From Hofstenia miamia (taxonomy: Eukaryota > Xenacoelomorpha > Acoela), in the NCBI GenBank assembly GCA_004352715.1, contig SCFE01000085.1, positions 1,800,183 to 1,864,182 on the forward strand: DNA of 64,000 nucleotides. The letters are read 5' to 3'. The translations under genes were made by a program, and so were the position numbers. Under the pieces are notes generated by a model. The model ran no database searches. It saw nothing but the letters and a program-made list of their open reading frames with translations, and was not told the origin of the DNA. Below, piece after piece: positions 45,236 through 57,112 of the stretch (the first letter of the stretch is position 1; each line of letters opens with the position of its first letter).

Positions 45236-47237
45236 ATCAACAATCAACTTTCAAGGGGTTTGAACCAAACAAAGCACAAGGTTAACTCTATAGTTAGATA
45301 ATTTACCAAAGAGTTTCCACAAGGCTAAAGAAAGCATATATAAGACAAATAAATGCTAAAAGTTTTGCTTTCTAGTATTCTGTGACATAAAGTCATTATT
45401 AATATATATATATATATATTACACTAAGAAAGCATTTAATGACATCATTACGTTTATACCACAAGAAAAAATAGCAATTGACTATAATGCTATTAAAGTT
45501 GTTAAATAATATATATGCCACATGAATATTCCTTTTCTGTTCTCTAAATTTATGCAATGGGTAAAAAATCTCAACATTTAAAATGGATATTGTAGAAAAA
45601 TATTTTACAAAAGCATCAGCTATCTCCTCCTCAATCCTAATATTGATATGTAGATGACGTATTTGCTATTTTTGGCAACAAAGATGAAGCAGACATATGC
45701 TTGAATTACATTCTACCAGAAATTCATTTTCCAATGAAATGTGGAATCAACAATATACTTGACTTCAAGATTCTAGAATATACCCTATTAATGATTAATA
45801 TGAAACCAGATATCATATATAATGCACAAATTCTGTCCTATAAATTTCATATTTTTTTAATTTAACAGAATTATAACATTATATATTCGAGCAAAAGCAA
45901 GATCTTCAAAATGAGGCCTATAAATAGCTAACGAATGTAACAGACAAAATCTAAATCTTAATATAGGCAATGGGCATTATGCCATTAAGCTCTTTAACAA
46001 TATCCAACAAAGAATGATTTCATAAAATAGACAATGAGCAGAATCACAAATGTCCAGTATATTTAAAACTATATTTATGTTATAAACCAAATATAAACCT
46101 TCAAAGAAAGATTCAAAATATTGAACACCACATTAAAATACACTGAATTTTTTATAATAATAAAAGAACAGATAGAGCTCATCCATAAGAAATATGTGTC
46201 TCCCGCAATTTATCAATATGAATATGATTGTTGCAAATAGCAGAAATGGGGCGATTTTTTCAGTCCTGATACGGCTCCAAATAGAAACACTTCAGCCACA
46301 CTCGAGTTTGGAACGGATCTACTATTGCTACTCCTCCGCTACTAAAACTTAATCAAATTGTGAATAATTACAAACTGGCCAACAATAACATGAATATGCT
46401 ACAAATTGCTCAACTCATATTTTCAAAGCATATTTTTTGCTGTCATTCCATAAGCATAGCATGACTTCTAAGAATGCCAAATGTTTGACGTTTTTCGAAT
46501 ACCGTTTACTAAATGAAACCTATTACTTTTAAATAAAAAATGAAACTTGCGACTAATATTTCTGCATCGAGAGATGTAGCATGCCAAAATCGGACTATTT
46601 CTAGAAAATTAATAAAATTCCTAGTAATGACTACTTGTATATTTCAGCAATTTTGACAAACTTTACTGTGTTAGTTCATTATATTTTTAAATGTTATAAA
46701 CTAATCGATATTATTTAAGCATATTCTGTAATAAAACTAAAAAAAATTTCATTTCGCAAGTATCTATTAAAATAATTTGTGAAGATAAAATATTCATTTG
46801 TTAAAAATTTCAGCATTGGCAAAGTGTGTAGCTCTGTAGTTTTCTTTAATATTAGACAAATTTAATTTCTGTTGATTAGATGAAGAAGAAAGAACGCTTT
46901 TCGAATGATGATTTGTAAATTACATTGTAACAAGTGCAGCAGCGTAATCCTTATTTATTCTGATAAATGTGGATATTTATAAACGAATTTTTGCAAATAT
47001 CATGACTAAAAGTTAAATTGCTTAATTATTTTAAGCTCTTATTCTTTATTCTTTAAATTAATTTTAATATTTCTTTGCTAAGAATAAACCACTTATTTAA
47101 TTATTCACAGTAGTGACAGATTACTTTGTTGAATATGGTGCATATTTTGTTCAAAACCCCAATTTCCATCGATATAAACTTTTCTCACTGTGCAGTTAAG
47201 AATATTTTATCCTCTTCAATTTTATCATCTCTACGGT
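45236..47237. other. AT-rich sequence; no gene recognised
   Basis: Includes (TA)n at 45402-45419. Traces of coding (for example near 45650-45790) may be retroelement-derived, but no motif was clear. Confidence 0.4.
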
Positions 47238-47245
47238 AACAGGAC

Positions 47246-47621
47246 TAGTGTTCTGCGACCAAGGCAAATTTCTTGGCCGTAGCCGGCCGTTTGTCGTAAG
47301 GCTTTAGCCATAGACGGCCGTTAGTCATGTTTTTTTTTACTTTAGTGGGTTTTTTACTACTACTAAGTGCAACACTGTAATGTTCAATGCAACAATACTG
47401 CAATGCATCCTCTATACTTCTTAGGTAGCACATAAACTAAAATATATTTATGATAGTCATACTTACTTCGAAAATGAAACAACGTGAAATCAATTGAAAA
47501 TTATTATATTCATACATGAAATTTAGCCCGTGTTTTGGCAGTGGAACAAAATCTTTGAACGTTGCTAATTGTTAATCGGGGCTCATTTACTGTTGGCCAC
47601 GGCTATGGCCGCAGAACACTA
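47246..47621. mobile_element. hAT MITE with imperfect 8-bp target duplication
   Basis: 376 bp ending in TAGTGTTCTGCG and CGCAGAACACTA. Flanks AACAGGAC and ATCAGGAA share six of eight bases. Subterminal GGCCGTAGCCGGCCG and GGCCACGGCTATGGCC motifs are typical hAT-like inverted motifs. Older than the 43.2-kb MITE judging by mismatches. Confidence 0.75.
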
Positions 47622-47629
47622 ATCAGGAA

Positions 47630-48605
47630 CTGTGGCACATCGAATTATTCATTCGTTTTTGAACTTTGTCTGATTTCCTTAAGTTTTGAACACGACTGCA
47701 TTGTTCCCTTTCAAAGTTTTGATATCTGTTCACAACTTTTTCAATCCAAGCTATTAAGTTTGTTTTAGATTTTTGTGATTGTGATCTATTCGCATTTCTC
47801 CAAAACCTGGGGACTAGAATAGATAATGTTGAAAATCCTAATAGTAAATTTCTAACATATTTATAGGGTTTAATTACATTTTTTAGACTTATCTTAAGCA
47901 GCTGTTAACATTTTGCCAATTAATCAATAATCCAAAATTTTGCCAATAAATTAAAAAATTTGACATATTTTTCAAAAAATCCAAAAAATTTTCTAGGGCT
48001 CCTGACTAAATTTTTATATTGAAATGCTCGTATTATAAAATCCTAGTTCATAGATAATTTAGCTCAAGCAATAATAGATTTACTTCAAGCTACCAGCTAA
48101 ATTTCGTCACGTTTAAACTTTGACATTTTTTAGGCCTTTTGCAGGAACACCAAGAAACATTTACAAAGACAGATGAAAACTTAGATTAAGTTGCATTTTT
48201 GCTTCTGTAAATATATAGAAACAAATACCGTAACTGCATATATAGGAGGCATCTTTTGTGTTTCTATACATCTGAAAAGTGTCATTTTGTGAGTTGAGAT
48301 TCTGCTGCTTGTGAATTATAATAGAAAGTTAGTATTTACAATGACATTAGATGTATTAATTTATGATTAAATCAAAGGATTAGACTACTATGACAAACTT
48401 AGTTTGATTAGTGCAAATATGGAGGAATATATTTTCGAAAATTTCTTAGTTTACATCGATTTTCATAATACACAAATTGCAAGCAGCACCAATGCTTGCT
48501 AATAAACATGCTAAGTTACCAATCAAATATACACATGTTTAGTCAAATTCTATTAAATCCAAGAGATCATGCAAATTGAAGGTGTCAAGTGAGAAATACA
48601 GTTGT
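47630..48605. other. Intergenic, downstream of the FG-GAP-like gene
   Basis: AT-rich; no further gene recognised. The 3' untranslated region of the minus-strand gene must begin here; no canonical poly(A) signal was confidently chosen. Confidence 0.4.
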
Positions 48606-48610
48606 AAAAT

Positions 48611-50515
48611 TTAGAGGACTTCTAAATTGTATGCAATAACAATCTTTTCAGGTAATGTGCAGACAATATCACCGTACCCATCGGAATTCACATCAATCAC
48701 AGAAACAATGGTATTGATGTAATCGCACCAAAAATATTCTAAGTGTCTACTAGACAAATCCATAAATACACTAAATCCATAGGTGAGGAAAAAGGTTTGG
48801 TCTTCAAATTTTTGTACATGGAAGAAATCAAGGGAAACGTCTCTATCGATGTTTTCAAGTAGAGCGATTGGATACTTGAAGTAGGTTAGGCTAGGTAAAC
48901 CATGACGTACCAATTTGAAATACACATAAAACCCCTTAGCCCTCTTGAGCACCACGTCAAAATTATAAGCATTGCAATAGATGATCAATTTGCCAAGAAT
49001 ATCCATTGACAGTGTTCCGCAATAAGCAAGAATATTTTCGTGAATCTCATTGACATTCAGAACGTCTACAATCACTGAAACGTTTTTTAATATATTATAG
49101 CAAGCATTCTTTGGAATAAATCTTATCATAGCAAATGAAGAGTTGTCTGGAAATGAACTAAAGCTTAAAAATTCGGTACTTGAATTATTTAAATCCGTGA
49201 TGTTTGTTTGGCCTATAATAATTAAAACTGGTACACGCATACAACCTTCCTTTGTCAGATACAAATCCAGATCTATAACTGAATTGTTCATTGAAAACGG
49301 AAGCAATTTTTTAGAGAATTTTACTTCAGAATCCATCAATGAAATTTGGATAATAACATCATTAGCAAAGCAAAAAAAGTCATTTTTAAATACACGAGAT
49401 TTATACTTACACATTGGCCTTTCTGACACCATACTCTCATTGGTAACTAAAGTTATATTTTCGGAGTCTGCCAAGATGCCACTTATGAAAAAAATATTCT
49501 TATTTGTTTCTGAATAACAGACTTTATCCAAATTTGAAAACCAATTTACAAAAAGCAATAAATCACATTCAGATGTGTTAAAGAACAATTGATGCTCATT
49601 TGATTTGCTTGGTCTCATTTTAGTAAATGTTTCATAATATACGTCATAGGTTTCCTTAACTGATGTGTGATTTTGTTTGTCACAAATTACTGTGTGATTC
49701 GCTCTAAACTTCATTATGGCTGGCACAGTAAGAATTGCAGGCGAAACATCTATTACAAGACGAGCAGTTTGTTTATTGGCAGTGGGTTTCACGTTAATAC
49801 TACCTGTACCAAATGAAGTTGTGATTTGCAGTGTATATTCGAGAGGGTAGTGGAAGAATGACATGTGCAACTGCTTATTGTAAATGTCATAATTGTCAAA
49901 ATAATCGAACCTTCCTACAATGGGCAGTTGAGCAGCACAAGTTCTGAAAGTGTCCACCTGTTTGTCAATGATTACATATCCGAAAATATCGATATAAAAG
50001 TTATTGCTGAAATCAATAATGGGATTGATGATTATGTGTTTATGTAATGGAGTTAGAGATGTTGTCTCGTAGATCACGCTCTTGTTATAGCTGATTTCCT
50101 GTTGATTCATAATTGTAACATTATAATCAAACACGACTTCCGACTTCACTGGCAACATAAATGTGACGTCATATCTATGTTTACCTATTTCTTTGACATC
50201 ATTAATTTCAAAGATTCTTCCATTAACAATAAAATCGTTTAAAGCATTTTCTTCCTTTCGATAAAATCGGGGTTCCTTCTCAAATGAGCAGAAAATGATA
50301 TCAGAGTGCTTATATTTGTGGTTGTTGTTAGCACATGCAGCATAGCTTTTCATGTCGCAATTTCCTGCACATTTGGACTTTGTATGTTTTTGAATTTGGC
50401 TCGACATACAAAATTCAAATGAATTTAAATAGCATAGAATTAGGCATACAAGCCAACCACTTACCTCGTTGGTCTGTTTCATTAATATGAGTTTGAAACA
50501 GCTGCATCCATTCAT
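48611..50515 (-). CDS. Secreted glycoprotein with C-terminal FG-GAP-like calcium loop, 634 aa, single exon
   Basis: The longest uninterrupted frame in the window. The first ATG gives 634 residues; a second ATG at residue 12 (MKQTNEVSGWLVCLILCYL) starts a better signal peptide and may be the true start. About a dozen N-x-S/T sites and many cysteines indicate an extracellular or vesicular protein. Residues 1-600 are beta-rich with no family I recognise. Near the C-terminus, VIDVNSDGYGDIVC (residues about 606-619) is a perfect D-x-N-x-D-G-x-x-D calcium loop followed by D-I-V, the signature of FG-GAP/VCBS repeats of integrin alpha chains. Only one repeat is seen, 18 residues before the stop. No membrane segment besides the leader. 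A GAG|GTAAGT donor-like site within codons 17-18 (about 50463-50468) suggests an intron could start there. No neighbour suggests a pathway. Confidence 0.75.
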   Translation of the reverse strand: MNGCSCFKLILMKQTNEVSGWLVCLILCYLNSFEFCMSSQIQKHTKSKCAGNCDMKSYAACANNNHKYKHSDIIFCSFEKEPRFYRKEENALNDFIVNGRIFEINDVKEIGKHRYDVTFMLPVKSEVVFDYNVTIMNQQEISYNKSVIYETTSLTPLHKHIIINPIIDFSNNFYIDIFGYVIIDKQVDTFRTCAAQLPIVGRFDYFDNYDIYNKQLHMSFFHYPLEYTLQITTSFGTGSINVKPTANKQTARLVIDVSPAILTVPAIMKFRANHTVICDKQNHTSVKETYDVYYETFTKMRPSKSNEHQLFFNTSECDLLLFVNWFSNLDKVCYSETNKNIFFISGILADSENITLVTNESMVSERPMCKYKSRVFKNDFFCFANDVIIQISLMDSEVKFSKKLLPFSMNNSVIDLDLYLTKEGCMRVPVLIIIGQTNITDLNNSSTEFLSFSSFPDNSSFAMIRFIPKNACYNILKNVSVIVDVLNVNEIHENILAYCGTLSMDILGKLIIYCNAYNFDVVLKRAKGFYVYFKLVRHGLPSLTYFKYPIALLENIDRDVSLDFFHVQKFEDQTFFLTYGFSVFMDLSSRHLEYFWCDYINTIVSVIDVNSDGYGDIVCTLPEKIVIAYNLEVL

Positions 50516-51090
50516 ATATATTTCATATGAATATTCAAAGTTATAAATCTATTTTAGTGATCTTGTAAAAGTAAATTATATATATTTAAGTTCGGGATTA
50601 GCGGTTAAAAATGGGGATTTTGGAAAAAATCGTGATTCCTCTAAATTTCTTAGAAATTATAGACGGTTCACCGTGCAATGAAAAAGTTTTGCAAACTCCA
50701 TAGCAGAAAGCGGGAAATATATATATATTTACAATAGGCTGAAAAGTATAATTTTTGAGCGCCTTACTGCAGTTTCTACGTTTAAGTTCGTAACCATGCA
50801 AAAAGCATTTTTAATGGGTATTTATATTCAGAAATGCTTCAAAAATTCAAATTTTTTACAAAAGATTTAAATAATCTTCATATTTAACTTTCACACATTT
50901 CTATGATTTAGCGCACATTGGAGCAAAATCGAAGTTTAACTGTTTCTTTCCATGTAGAATAAACCTCTAACTGAATTGAGGTGTGCTTTCAGACGTAGTC
51001 AGGCCGAATGCACAATTGGTGGAGAATTGGGCAAAAGTAGACCTTAATTGGACCATCATTGAGCGCGGTTTCAAAACATATACTCAATTT
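50516..51090. other. Upstream region of the FG-GAP-like gene
   Basis: AT-rich, with TATATATTT-like stretches 50-70 bp before the start codon on the minus strand. No clear promoter element can be distinguished from background. Confidence 0.35.
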
Positions 51091-51147
51091 ACTGTTCTGT
51101 CTTCTGATTTTAATAAGATTTTTAGGTTGTGAGTTGTAAATGTTTAA

Positions 51148-51832
51148 GGGGGTACCCCCACAGAAAATCAATTTTCTCAGATTTGAGGTTATGTTAAAAA
51201 ATAATGGTATGCATGTAACAACCGAAGGTTCTAACGTTGAAAAAACAAAATGTCGAAGGAATCGGGAACATAATAAAAACGAAATAAAATAATATACTTT
51301 GTGCCAAATTTTTTCAGGTAATGTGAATCATTTATATAGGCAAACCATATATCATATTGAAGCTAATTAGGGGCCCTATGCAACCACAGAGAGATTTTGT
51401 GCAATTTACGAAATGATAAGTAGTAGCGTGCATAAATTTACATTTTTAATTAGTACTCAGCTCATTAAATATTCGTAAACCAATTTTCTAAAAAATTAAA
51501 GACATAAAATAAAAAATCTTTCTGTAGTTGCATAGACCAATGGGTGTACTATATACATACCAAATTTGATAATGGTACTCCTTTCTTTTTTTTGCAAAAA
51601 TATGCAAAATGAAAGAAAACGAAATGTGGAGAAAAACACAGTTAAAGTGCATTTTTGAACAAAAATAAGCCAAAAACTGTCAGATATTTTCACATTTTTC
51701 ATGAAATTTGGATGTATTTTCTGAAAAATTATTTTGGATATGTTTAAAAAAGTATATTTTGACTAAATTTAATAAATAAAATTTTTTTTACAATTTATAG
51801 CATTTTGGTAAATATTCTGTGGGGGTACCGCC
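51148..51832. mobile_element. TTAA-specific element, 685 bp
   Basis: Inserted at TTAA (51144-51147 and 51833-51836). Ends read GGGGGTACCCCCACAGAA and, inward from the right, GGCGGTACCCCCACAGAA. The empty site (GTTTAAATTATTTC) is present in the second version of this locus at 52010-52025. TTAA targets are used by piggyBac and Kolobok transposons; the internal sequence encodes no transposase, so it is non-autonomous and I cannot choose between the two. Confidence 0.85.
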
Positions 51833-51927
51833 TTAAATTATTTCAAAAAATAAAGAAATTTATGCATTGTAGAATTTGTTCCACAAATAATATTTTCAAA
51901 TGTCCGCATATGCCTGATAGATATTTT

Positions 51928-51963
<36 letters not shown>

Positions 51964-51966
51964 GAN

Positions 51967-52091
51967 CTGTCTTCTGATTTTAATAAGATTTTTAGGTTGT
52001 GAGTTGTAAATGTTTAAATTATTTCAAAAAATAAAGAAATTTATGCATTGTAGAATTTGTTCCACAAATAATATTTTCAAATGTCCGCATA

Positions 52092-52133
<42 letters not shown>

Positions 52134-52136
52134 GAA
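51967..52136. repeat. Second version of the locus at 51095-51965, without the TTAA element
   Basis: After a single n at 51966 the sequence jumps back to CTGTCTTCTGATTTTAATAA (as at 51094), passes an empty TTAA at 52014-52017, and reproduces the right flank up to a (TA)n tract and TTAGGA. Probable alternative haplotype. Confidence 0.85.
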
Positions 52137-52263
52137 ATCTTCAGAACTCAAACGTTTTTCTCTTTAATATACTTCATTTGCAGTTTTAATAATAAAGTCC
52201 CTCTTATCTTTAGCCATCATTTTCAAAACATGAACTTCTTTTTTGAAACTTATTGAATTATCT

Positions 52264-52850
52264 TTATATGAATTTTCCTAATTTTCTCATCCGCATTCTC
52301 AAATAATACTGCAGTATATTCTTTGATGTACTGTTCGCCTGTTTTTCAATTGAACATTTCTTATCACCCTCAAGATTTTCAACCACACAAATAATACAAA
52401 GCACAGTTTGGCATTCAACATTTTCACAATAATATTCAAATTTCTGGGTTATGCATTTCACAAAGTGGATTTGGATTTGAGACTATGGAGTAGACATTGT
52501 GTGATTTTGTTGTCTTTTTATTTTCATGAAGAATCCGATAACTCACCAAAGATGTTCTTCACACTCTTTACATAAATGAGCTTCATTCAATTTAATATCA
52601 GTCTCACACATTTCACAAGATTTAAGCATTGCATTACCACTTGCTTTAGTAGAATTTATACAATTTTGGAAATCCTTTGAACGAAAATCAGGTTATTGCC
52701 AGGTACCTACTTTAGAAACCGACTGACACATAAAACAATTTTTTTTGCAATACCCTTCTAAGCACTACTTGCAAAACGAATGAAGGCATTTTTTTGCGGA
52801 GGTATCAATGAATTCATTCAAGTAAATTTAACATAACAGCCGAAATGTCA
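52264..52850 (-). pseudogene. TRIM-family pseudogene (RING, B-box 1, B-box 2)
   Basis: Read leftwards: a RING relic (AVMLNLLE, then after a frameshift EFIDTSAKKCLHSFCK, a stop, CLEGYCKKNCFMCQSVSKVG), then B-box 1 (CEMCETDIKLNEAHLCKECE), then B-box 2 and the start of the coiled coil (KFEYYCENVECQTVLCIICV, later SIEKQANSTSKNIL). These are TRIM-type ubiquitin ligase domains in canonical order. From the frameshift on, a single frame holds everything, but with four stops: after the RING helix, after SKVGTWQ, after the B-box-1 EEHLW and before B-box 2. It also lacks the first RING cysteines. No introns are evident, so it may be a retrocopy or an intronless TRIM that died. Confidence 0.75.
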
Positions 52851-53804
52851 TCACTAATGTTTGTCAATCAATAATGTGAATTTTTTGTGTTTTTATAGCT
52901 ACTCTATGAGTTGTAAAAGATCCTATGTAAAGCACAATCTAATAGTCAACATAGCCACATATTAATGGAAAAGCGTGAGCGCTGAATGCATGTCTGGATT
53001 GTTTTATTTATAGATCTCTCATGATATATCATTGAATAGAATAAATACACGCCTAAATACGCAATGATGTAATTCACCGGTTTTCTTGTGATACATTGAA
53101 CAGCGCAATATGTTTTTGTGGTTATTGTGGAATTTAAAGCTTATTAAAACTAAGAAAAAGAAAGGTTTATTTATGGATGAAGAATATCAAGAAATTTATC
53201 ACATATTTATGAGTTTACCATCCAAATGAAACTTTGCCTGCTATTGGAAATTTCAATTCCAATACCTTAGAATTTTCTATGAAGAAAAGTATTATCACAT
53301 ATCCCAAAATGTATCGAATAAAAAGGGCTTGATGTGCACAATAGTGTGAGAGGTACTTTGTTCTAATTAAATCTCAATCTAGTTTGTAGGTTATATTTTG
53401 ACTATGAATGTGCAGTTTAGGACAACTTGTGTAGTGTAATAAAAAAATAAAAACATTTTGCATAAGGACTAGAAATAATTTATGTTAAGTAATCAATGGA
53501 TCTATGCATTTTATCAATAAATTTTGAGTTTAATTCAGAGATCGACATGTGCCTGTCAGAACTGAGCCGATCCTTGATAACACCGACGTATTAATAAAGT
53601 TGTGCCAAAATTTATAAGAAATGACTAATAGTCAAAAGTGCACTGAATTCTATACACTTGTAAACAATGTTGTTCAAAACAAAATTTACATTTTGAATTA
53701 TTTCATTAGTATCAGACACTCTGCTGTGGCTCATGTAATTTAAGGGCCAAACCTTGTCAGCAAGCCCCTAAATATTCACAGCGTCAACTAGTATCAACAA
53801 AGTA
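52851..53804. other. AT-rich sequence before a 1000-N gap
   Basis: No gene recognised. The gap is 53805-54804. Confidence 0.5.
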
Positions 53805-54804
53805 NNNNNNNNNNNNNNNNNNNNNNNNNNNNNNNNNNNNNNNNNNNNNNNNNNNNNNNNNNNNNNNNNNNNNNNNNNNNNNNNNNNNNNNNNNNNNNNN
53901 NNNNNNNNNNNNNNNNNNNNNNNNNNNNNNNNNNNNNNNNNNNNNNNNNNNNNNNNNNNNNNNNNNNNNNNNNNNNNNNNNNNNNNNNNNNNNNNNNNNN
54001 NNNNNNNNNNNNNNNNNNNNNNNNNNNNNNNNNNNNNNNNNNNNNNNNNNNNNNNNNNNNNNNNNNNNNNNNNNNNNNNNNNNNNNNNNNNNNNNNNNNN
54101 NNNNNNNNNNNNNNNNNNNNNNNNNNNNNNNNNNNNNNNNNNNNNNNNNNNNNNNNNNNNNNNNNNNNNNNNNNNNNNNNNNNNNNNNNNNNNNNNNNNN
54201 NNNNNNNNNNNNNNNNNNNNNNNNNNNNNNNNNNNNNNNNNNNNNNNNNNNNNNNNNNNNNNNNNNNNNNNNNNNNNNNNNNNNNNNNNNNNNNNNNNNN
54301 NNNNNNNNNNNNNNNNNNNNNNNNNNNNNNNNNNNNNNNNNNNNNNNNNNNNNNNNNNNNNNNNNNNNNNNNNNNNNNNNNNNNNNNNNNNNNNNNNNNN
54401 NNNNNNNNNNNNNNNNNNNNNNNNNNNNNNNNNNNNNNNNNNNNNNNNNNNNNNNNNNNNNNNNNNNNNNNNNNNNNNNNNNNNNNNNNNNNNNNNNNNN
54501 NNNNNNNNNNNNNNNNNNNNNNNNNNNNNNNNNNNNNNNNNNNNNNNNNNNNNNNNNNNNNNNNNNNNNNNNNNNNNNNNNNNNNNNNNNNNNNNNNNNN
54601 NNNNNNNNNNNNNNNNNNNNNNNNNNNNNNNNNNNNNNNNNNNNNNNNNNNNNNNNNNNNNNNNNNNNNNNNNNNNNNNNNNNNNNNNNNNNNNNNNNNN
54701 NNNNNNNNNNNNNNNNNNNNNNNNNNNNNNNNNNNNNNNNNNNNNNNNNNNNNNNNNNNNNNNNNNNNNNNNNNNNNNNNNNNNNNNNNNNNNNNNNNNN
54801 NNNN
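53805..54804. other. Assembly gap (1000 N)
   Basis: Exactly 1000 N, the same as 56113-57112 and 58565-59564, so a placeholder length rather than an estimate. Confidence 0.95.
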
Positions 54805-54869
54805 CTTATTTTTTAATTGAATAATTTCAATTATATTTACGGACCTATTTTCACTCCTAAGGCTTGATA

Positions 54870-56112
54870 TTATAAGTATACATGTATACACCTATCAAAT
54901 ATAATACTTTTGCATTACGTATCAATACGTTTTAAGGAAAGTTTCATTTACAGGAGTTGGCTACACAAAAATGTATGTTTCGCACAGAAATTATTTTTTT
55001 TAGTTTAGTAAAAGTTTGTGGTAACAATCTTAAAACTTAGATATTATAAATATATTCGAGCAAAAATTGAAAATATCTTCGTAATATGAATCAAGATACT
55101 GTCACTGTGCTGCTGCTAAGCCTCAAGCTGAAGATCTCTATTGAAAAATTCTACTTAGACAAACCGGTAGAATTTTGCTGTCAATTCGAATTATTTCAAC
55201 TATGTTTGGTGACCTGATCACATTCATATTATTTGATTTTATGAAAATATCCGAATAGAAAAAACAAATTTCAAATAGTACAAATAATTTTATCAAGATT
55301 AACTATCGTGGACAGCATTTAGGAACACAGAAAAATCATTTTATGCATAGAGTTCCTAAAATTTGGTTGTGATTTTAATTACACCTTCACAATAACTATT
55401 TAGAAAATCAAAGTTTTTCAGCTATAATCTCACATATCTCTATATTACGAATCAGTTTTACAAATATTTCATGAAAGTAGTAACTGAAGCAAAATTTCAA
55501 AATTTTAGTACAAAAATATTAATTGCGCTTACTTACTAATAGCAGTTAATAATAAAAACATACTCGAAATTGCATTTTAAGAATTCATGTTGTTATCGCT
55601 GATTTGCTGTTTAGTATCAACCTAAAAATCTCTTGAAAAATTCTACTTGGACAAACCGGCAGATGCTTGATTTCCATTTGAATTATTTCAACAATGATTG
55701 CTGACCTGATCATATTCATGATATTTGATTTTATGATCTCATCCGAATAGAAAACAGGAATTTCTAATCTTAAAAATAAATTTATTTAAGATTGACTTTC
55801 GTGGATAGCATTTAGGTACAAAGAAATACATATTTTTTCTAAAATGATTTTTTCTATGCAATTCCTAAAATTTGACTGTGATTTGAAATACACTTTTAAA
55901 ATAAATTTTTAGAAAATCGAAGTTTTTAGCTGTAACTTTCTTGCTCTCACACGCTAAAACACTATTGAAAAATATTACTTTGATAAACCGGCAAAATTTT
56001 TCATCCAATTTAATGATTTCTATTTAGTTTACTCTATTGTTAGCAATCTTAGTGCTTGATATTATAATGATATTCGAGGAAAATTATAAATATCTTTGTA
56101 TTACGAATCAAT
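54870..56112. repeat. Diverged tandem repeat, unit about 330-500 bp
   Basis: Motifs recur in the same order: CTACTT(A/G)GACAAACCGG(T/C)AGA near 55150 and 55645, with a relative near 55975; TATTCGAGCAAAA/TATTCGAGGAAAA near 55060 and 56075; CGTGGA(C/T)AGCATTTAGG near 55310 and 55800; ATTACGAATCA near 55445 and 56100. Spacing varies (about 494 and 331), so units have indels. Gaps on both sides suggest a longer array. Confidence 0.7.
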
Positions 56113-57112
56113 NNNNNNNNNNNNNNNNNNNNNNNNNNNNNNNNNNNNNNNNNNNNNNNNNNNNNNNNNNNNNNNNNNNNNNNNNNNNNNNNNNNNNNNN
56201 NNNNNNNNNNNNNNNNNNNNNNNNNNNNNNNNNNNNNNNNNNNNNNNNNNNNNNNNNNNNNNNNNNNNNNNNNNNNNNNNNNNNNNNNNNNNNNNNNNNN
56301 NNNNNNNNNNNNNNNNNNNNNNNNNNNNNNNNNNNNNNNNNNNNNNNNNNNNNNNNNNNNNNNNNNNNNNNNNNNNNNNNNNNNNNNNNNNNNNNNNNNN
56401 NNNNNNNNNNNNNNNNNNNNNNNNNNNNNNNNNNNNNNNNNNNNNNNNNNNNNNNNNNNNNNNNNNNNNNNNNNNNNNNNNNNNNNNNNNNNNNNNNNNN
56501 NNNNNNNNNNNNNNNNNNNNNNNNNNNNNNNNNNNNNNNNNNNNNNNNNNNNNNNNNNNNNNNNNNNNNNNNNNNNNNNNNNNNNNNNNNNNNNNNNNNN
56601 NNNNNNNNNNNNNNNNNNNNNNNNNNNNNNNNNNNNNNNNNNNNNNNNNNNNNNNNNNNNNNNNNNNNNNNNNNNNNNNNNNNNNNNNNNNNNNNNNNNN
56701 NNNNNNNNNNNNNNNNNNNNNNNNNNNNNNNNNNNNNNNNNNNNNNNNNNNNNNNNNNNNNNNNNNNNNNNNNNNNNNNNNNNNNNNNNNNNNNNNNNNN
56801 NNNNNNNNNNNNNNNNNNNNNNNNNNNNNNNNNNNNNNNNNNNNNNNNNNNNNNNNNNNNNNNNNNNNNNNNNNNNNNNNNNNNNNNNNNNNNNNNNNNN
56901 NNNNNNNNNNNNNNNNNNNNNNNNNNNNNNNNNNNNNNNNNNNNNNNNNNNNNNNNNNNNNNNNNNNNNNNNNNNNNNNNNNNNNNNNNNNNNNNNNNNN
57001 NNNNNNNNNNNNNNNNNNNNNNNNNNNNNNNNNNNNNNNNNNNNNNNNNNNNNNNNNNNNNNNNNNNNNNNNNNNNNNNNNNNNNNNNNNNNNNNNNNNN
57101 NNNNNNNNNNNN

